Source of the DNA: a bacterium
GTDB taxonomy: Bacteria > Krumholzibacteriota > Krumholzibacteriia > Krumholzibacteriales > WJIX01
Length of the DNA stretch: 7,842 bases
Reading direction: 5' to 3'
Assembly (NCBI GenBank): GCA_021160845.1
Contig: JAGHBT010000127.1
Span: 1-7,842 of the forward strand
Shown here: one piece after another, positions 4,981-7,842 of the stretch
Layout of the letters: every line of letters begins with the position of its first letter
Numbering within the stretch: position 1 is the first letter of the stretch
The notes under the pieces: generated by a model
What the model saw: the letters and a program-made list of their open reading frames with translations, nothing else
Told to the model about the DNA's origin: nothing
Database searches by the model: none
Program-made: the position numbers and the translations under genes

Positions 4981-6903
4981 ATGAAAAATTTAACCTTTCC
5001 GGACGGATCGATCAAAGAAATAAGCCCAGGCGATACTTTTATGAGTATCCTTGGAGATTTGCCGCAAAGCGTGCGTAAAAAAGCTGTCGCCGCGAAGGTT
5101 GAAGGAGTAATCCATGATTTAAGGGAAAAGATAAAATCGGGGGGGGAACTCATTGTATTAACCACTGAAGATGAAGAATCACTTGAAATAATAAGGCACA
5201 GCGCTTCTCACTTAATGGCGCTCGCGGTTATGCAGCTTCGCAAGGAAATTCAGTTTGGGATAGGACCCGCGACAAATGATGGATTTTATTACGATTTTAA
5301 GTTAGATGAACCTTTTTCCGTTGATGATCTGGAAAAAATTGAGATAAAAATGCAAGATTTGCGGCGGCAGGGGCTTGAATTCACCCGCGAGGAATTATCA
5401 AGCAAGCAGGCCATAAAATTTTTTAAGGACAACAACCAGCCATTCAAAGTCGAACTTATCGAAGATCTCGACATTGATGCTGTTACAATTTACCGGCTGG
5501 GCTCTTTTGTTGATCTTTGCGCTGGTCCTCATGTTCCCGACATCAAACTTGTAAATGTCTTCAAGCTTTTGTCGATTGCTGGAGCTTACTGGCGCGGAGA
5601 CGAGAAGAGAGAAATGCTTCAAAGGTTATACGGTACTGCCTTCACTAAAAAATCAATACTTGATGAATTTATCATAAATATCGAAGAAGCAAAGAGAAGA
5701 GACCACAGGAAGCTAGGACCGCAACTGGGGCTCTTCGATATCATTGAAGAAGCAGGAGCTGGGCTTGTCTTCTGGTATCCCAAGGGGTATATACTTCGAG
5801 AAATTATAGAAGGCTACTGGAAAAAAGAACACAGAAAAGACGGCTATCAGATGATTACAACGCCTCACATAGCTAAGAGTGATCTTTGGAAAAAATCCGG
5901 GCACTATGATTATTACAGGGAAAACATGTATATTGTCAATGGTGGCGAGGATCAGGAATATGTATTAAAACCGATGAACTGTCCGGGGCATATTCTTATG
6001 TACAAAAGTAAGTTGCATAGTTATAGAGATTTGCCTGTTCGATACGCAGAGCTTGGTACAGTTTATAGAAATGAACGTTCAGGAACATTGCATGGTTTAC
6101 TCAGGGTTAGAGGATTTACACAAGATGACGCTCACATTTTCTGTACACCTGAACAATTAAACGAAGAAATTGATAGTTGCTTTAATTTGGCGCACAAGCT
6201 TCTAACTACCTTCGGTTTCAAAAACTATGAAGTAGAATTAAGCCTTCATGATCCTAAAAATATGGATAAATACGCAGGTTCCAAAGAAGAATGGGAAAGA
6301 GCTGAAAATGCCCTTCTTGAAGCCGTCAAGAAAAGAAATATTCCCTTTAAACAGATTCCGGGCGAGGCCGTTTTTTATGGACCAAAGATTGATTTAAAGC
6401 TTATTGATGCTCTAGGTCGGGGATGGCAAGCTACTACAATACAATTTGATTTCAATCTTCCAAGGAGATTTGATGTCAAATATGTTAATGAAAATAACGA
6501 AAAGAAATTCGTCTACATGGTGCATAGAGCTCTCCTTGGTTCTATAGAGCGATTTGTTGGGACTTTAATAGAACACTATGCCGGCGAATTTCCATTATGG
6601 CTTTCACCGGTTCAAGTTAAAATACTTCCTGTCGGGATTGATCATAACAACTACGCAACACTATGTTCCGAGAAAATGAAGGAGAGCGGAATAAGGGTTG
6701 AGGTTGATTTGAGAAGAGAGAAACTTGGTTATCGCATAAGAGAAGCTGAATTGGAAAAAATTCCATATATGATTGTTGTCGGCGACAAAGAAATGGAAAA
6801 TGAAAATGTTAATGTTAGATCCAAGGCTACAGGATTGAAAGAAACACGAAAACTAGATAATTTAATTAATGATCTTGTTGACGAAATCGAAAGAAAAGAT
6901 TAG
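4981..6903 (+). CDS. thrS: threonyl-tRNA synthetase
   Basis: This cytoplasmic class II synthetase charges tRNA-Thr with threonine using ATP and edits mis-attached serine. At 640 residues it is full length. An N-terminal TGS domain (1-62) is followed by the editing domain, with H73-x3-H77 in RHSASHLM and C180/H184 in DLCAGPH. The catalytic core shows the zinc ligands C334 (MNCPGH), H385 and H515 (MVHRALLGS). Motif 2 is YRNERSGTLHGL with R363 and HGLLRVRGFTQDDAH (371-385), and motif 3 is near GSIERFVGTLIEHYAG. The anticodon-binding domain runs from about 540 to the end, including VGDKEME. The start is the ATG at 4981, eleven bases after AGGTGG (4964-4969). A run of eight G (5139-5146) lies in the TGS domain but the frame is intact. 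No T-box or threonine-rich leader is present in the 32 bases after tRNA-Val. Confidence 0.99.
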   Translation: MKNLTFPDGSIKEISPGDTFMSILGDLPQSVRKKAVAAKVEGVIHDLREKIKSGGELIVLTTEDEESLEIIRHSASHLMALAVMQLRKEIQFGIGPATNDGFYYDFKLDEPFSVDDLEKIEIKMQDLRRQGLEFTREELSSKQAIKFFKDNNQPFKVELIEDLDIDAVTIYRLGSFVDLCAGPHVPDIKLVNVFKLLSIAGAYWRGDEKREMLQRLYGTAFTKKSILDEFIINIEEAKRRDHRKLGPQLGLFDIIEEAGAGLVFWYPKGYILREIIEGYWKKEHRKDGYQMITTPHIAKSDLWKKSGHYDYYRENMYIVNGGEDQEYVLKPMNCPGHILMYKSKLHSYRDLPVRYAELGTVYRNERSGTLHGLLRVRGFTQDDAHIFCTPEQLNEEIDSCFNLAHKLLTTFGFKNYEVELSLHDPKNMDKYAGSKEEWERAENALLEAVKKRNIPFKQIPGEAVFYGPKIDLKLIDALGRGWQATTIQFDFNLPRRFDVKYVNENNEKKFVYMVHRALLGSIERFVGTLIEHYAGEFPLWLSPVQVKILPVGIDHNNYATLCSEKMKESGIRVEVDLRREKLGYRIREAELEKIPYMIVVGDKEMENENVNVRSKATGLKETRKLDNLINDLVDEIERKD

Positions 6904-6913
6904 ATTATAAGGA

Positions 6914-7021
6914 ATGGAAAAAGTTAAGATTGAAGTAGAGGGCGACACCTCTCACCTTGCGGTCTTAAATGAACTGGTAGGGTTTCATCGTAAGCTAAAT
7001 TGGATTTGGCGGGTGGAATAA
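6914..7021 (+). CDS. possible 35-residue leader peptide upstream of infC
   Basis: An open frame starts at ATG 6914, ten bases after the thrS stop, and ends at TAA 7019-7021, inside the loop of the terminator before infC. It would give a peptide beginning MEKVKIEVEGDTSH and ending LNWIWRVE, with an alternating charged/hydrophobic start and a more hydrophobic second half. Two Trp codons (7001-7003 and 7007-7009) sit at the edge of the terminator stem. The AAGGA before the ATG abuts it with no spacing, so initiation would be poor unless ribosomes reinitiate after thrS. I do not recognise a family. It could be a regulatory leader, a remnant of a lost gene, or a chance frame. Confidence 0.35.
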   Translation: MEKVKIEVEGDTSHLAVLNELVGFHRKLNWIWRVE

Positions 7022-7037
7022 CTACCCGCCTTTTTTT
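7008..7037 (+). terminator. intrinsic terminator / attenuator before infC
   Basis: GGCGGGT (7008-7014) pairs perfectly with ACCCGCC (7024-7030) around a nine-base loop, followed at once by seven T (7031-7037). This is a canonical intrinsic terminator. It ends one base before the infC Shine-Dalgarno, so it sits in the infC leader rather than simply after thrS. Placement this tight is typical of regulated attenuators, such as the one controlled by L20 ahead of infC-rpmI-rplT in Bacillus. Upstream, AGAGG/CCTCT (6937-6941 and 6948-6952) and ATGAA/TTCAT (6969-6973 and 6984-6988) can form small hairpins. GGTAG (6976-6980) can pair with CTACC (7022-7026), a possible but weak antiterminator. Confidence 0.85.
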
Positions 7038-7038
7038 C

Positions 7039-7053
7039 AGGAGGTGGAAGATT
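7039..7053 (+). promoter_or_regulatory. infC ribosome binding site with AUU start codon
   Basis: AGGAGGT (7039-7045) is a full Shine-Dalgarno, five bases from ATT (7051-7053). Translation from this ATT gives KGNKKTGWKDRIRVNG, which aligns with the N-terminus of known IF3 proteins. The in-frame TTG at 7000 would read through the terminator hairpin, and the in-frame ATG at 7102 would cut off the conserved RINGE-like segment. AUU is the known start of Escherichia coli infC, where IF3 rejects its own start codon and so limits its own synthesis. Confidence 0.87.
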
Positions 7054-7632
7054 AAAGGTAACAAAAAAACCGGGTGGAAGGATCGTATCAGGGTTAACGG
7101 AATGATTAAGGTTTCTGAGGTAAGAGTGGTTAATGAAGAAGGGGAACAAATGGGGATAATGTCCAGTGAAGAAGCCTTAAGTTTGGCTGAAGAAGCAGGA
7201 ATGGATCTTGTCGAGATATCCCCTAACGCTAAACCCCCCGTTTGTAAAATAATTGGTTACGGAAAATACAAATATGAACAGAGTAAAAATGCTCACAAGT
7301 CTAAAAAGAAACAGCATGTTACTCATTTAAAAGAAATAAAACTAAGTACAAAAATAGAGAAACATGACATTGAATTTAAAATGAAAAACGCTGAGAAGTT
7401 TTTTGCCAAAGGCGATAAGGTAAAATTTACCATAAGATTCCGTGGGCGGGAAATGCAAAATATGGAAGCTGGTTACAATATTTTAAAAAACATTAAAGAA
7501 CAGTTTGCAGAGTTGTGCGAAGTTGAAAAAGAACCTACGAGAATGGGTAGAATGTTGAGCATGACTCTTGCCGGTATTTCAGACAAGAAGAAATTTGGGA
7601 AAGGTGAAAAAGATGCCGAAGATAAAGACTAA
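7051..7632 (+). CDS. infC: translation initiation factor IF-3
   Basis: IF3 binds the 30S subunit, keeps it apart from 50S and checks the start codon and initiator tRNA. From the AUU start it has 193 residues, slightly longer than E. coli IF3 (180). The N-domain (about 10-80) contains RIRVNGMIKVSEVRV, GEQMGIMSSEEAL and DLVEISPNAKPPVCKI (52-67), followed by the YGKYKYEQSK linker helix. The C-domain (about 90-175) contains KEIKLSTKIEKHD and GDKVKFTIRFRGREMQ. A charged Lys/Asp/Glu tail of about 18 residues extends beyond the E. coli end and overlaps rpmI in another frame by 20 bases. Expression is probably limited both by the terminator at 7008-7037 and by the AUU start. Confidence 0.97.
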   Translation: MKGNKKTGWKDRIRVNGMIKVSEVRVVNEEGEQMGIMSSEEALSLAEEAGMDLVEISPNAKPPVCKIIGYGKYKYEQSKNAHKSKKKQHVTHLKEIKLSTKIEKHDIEFKMKNAEKFFAKGDKVKFTIRFRGREMQNMEAGYNILKNIKEQFAELCEVEKEPTRMGRMLSMTLAGISDKKKFGKGEKDAEDKD

Positions 7633-7810
7633 CAGAGGAGCGGCAAAGCGGTTCAAATTGACCAAAAATGGAAAGATCAAGAGAAAAAAGGCCTTCGCCA
7701 GCCATATTCTTACTAAGAAGAGTAAAAAGAGAAAAAGACATCTTCGACAGTCTACCCTTGTTGATAAAACGAATATGAGGAAGGTTAAAAGGATGCTTGG
7801 CGTGGGATAG
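7613..7810 (+). CDS. rpmI: 50S ribosomal protein L35
   Basis: L35 is a small basic protein of the large ribosomal subunit. At 65 residues it is full length, starting MPKIKTNRGAAKRFK with the conserved HILTKKSKKRKRHLRQ block (about 31-46) and ending RMLGVG. The ATG at 7613 is preceded by AAGGTG (7601-7606) at six bases, both inside the 3' end of infC, and the two genes overlap by 20 bases in different frames. This favours translational coupling from infC. Longer frames reaching back to a TTG at 7568 add 15 residues absent from the family and are not used. The window ends 32 bases after the stop; rplT (L20) is the expected next gene. Confidence 0.97.
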   Translation: MPKIKTNRGAAKRFKLTKNGKIKRKKAFASHILTKKSKKRKRHLRQSTLVDKTNMRKVKRMLGVG

Positions 7811-7842
7811 TAACCCTACAACGAGTTAAAGTTATATATAAC

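Noticed and set aside
5139..5146. Run of eight G in thrS as a phase-variation tract
   Set aside because: thrS is essential and the frame is intact, so switching is implausible. It is worth remembering only as a sequencing-error-prone site.
7000..7050. N-terminal extension of IF3 from TTG 7000
   Set aside because: It would translate through the terminator hairpin and T-run, has no Shine-Dalgarno, and adds residues absent from IF3. AUU 7051 with AGGAGGT is far better.
1..7842. CRISPR arrays, insertion sequences, phage genes, toxin-antitoxin or defence systems
   Set aside because: I saw no repeat-spacer pattern, transposase, integrase or defence-protein motif on either strand; the content is housekeeping.

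Overview
The window is an ordinary housekeeping stretch from an AT-rich, probably motile, diderm (Gram-negative-type) bacterium. The diderm call rests on DnaK, which carries the extra segment in its nucleotide-binding domain (about residues 75-108) that Firmicutes and Actinobacteria lack. Motility is suggested by a near-consensus sigma-28 (FliA) promoter at the left edge. The phylum cannot be fixed from sequence alone; Planctomycetota of the Brocadiales type, Desulfobacterota and Nitrospirota all remain possible. All genes called here are on the + strand.

Left part (1-764): a sigma-28-type promoter drives a small hydrophilic protein (97-420). Its ends look faintly like the flagellar protein FlaG, and a strong hairpin follows it. 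A gene-free stretch then leads to a likely leaderless transcript for cca. Middle part (765-2887): the tRNA 3'-end nucleotidyltransferase cca (765-2147) ends inside a long imperfect inverted repeat (2143-2260). It is followed by a small unrecognised protein with five cysteines (2355-2660) and another hairpin.

Right part (2888-7842): dnaK stands alone without grpE or dnaJ. After it come a tRNA-Val(GAC) gene, thrS only 32 bases further on, then infC and rpmI. This is the classic thrS-infC-rpmI-(rplT) translation cluster, and rplT is expected just past the right edge.

The most informative part is the thrS-infC junction (6904-7053). It contains a 35-codon open frame whose stop codon lies in the loop of a textbook intrinsic terminator. 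A perfect Shine-Dalgarno sequence follows immediately, serving an AUU start codon for infC. The arrangement predicts transcription attenuation in front of the IF3/L35/(L20) genes, plus IF3 autocontrol through the non-canonical start. Apart from dnaK and the left-edge gene, the identified genes all serve translation: maturing tRNA ends (Cca), supplying tRNA-Val, charging tRNA-Thr (ThrS), initiating translation (IF3) and building the 50S subunit (L35). I see no mobile element genes, CRISPR array or novel multi-gene system.
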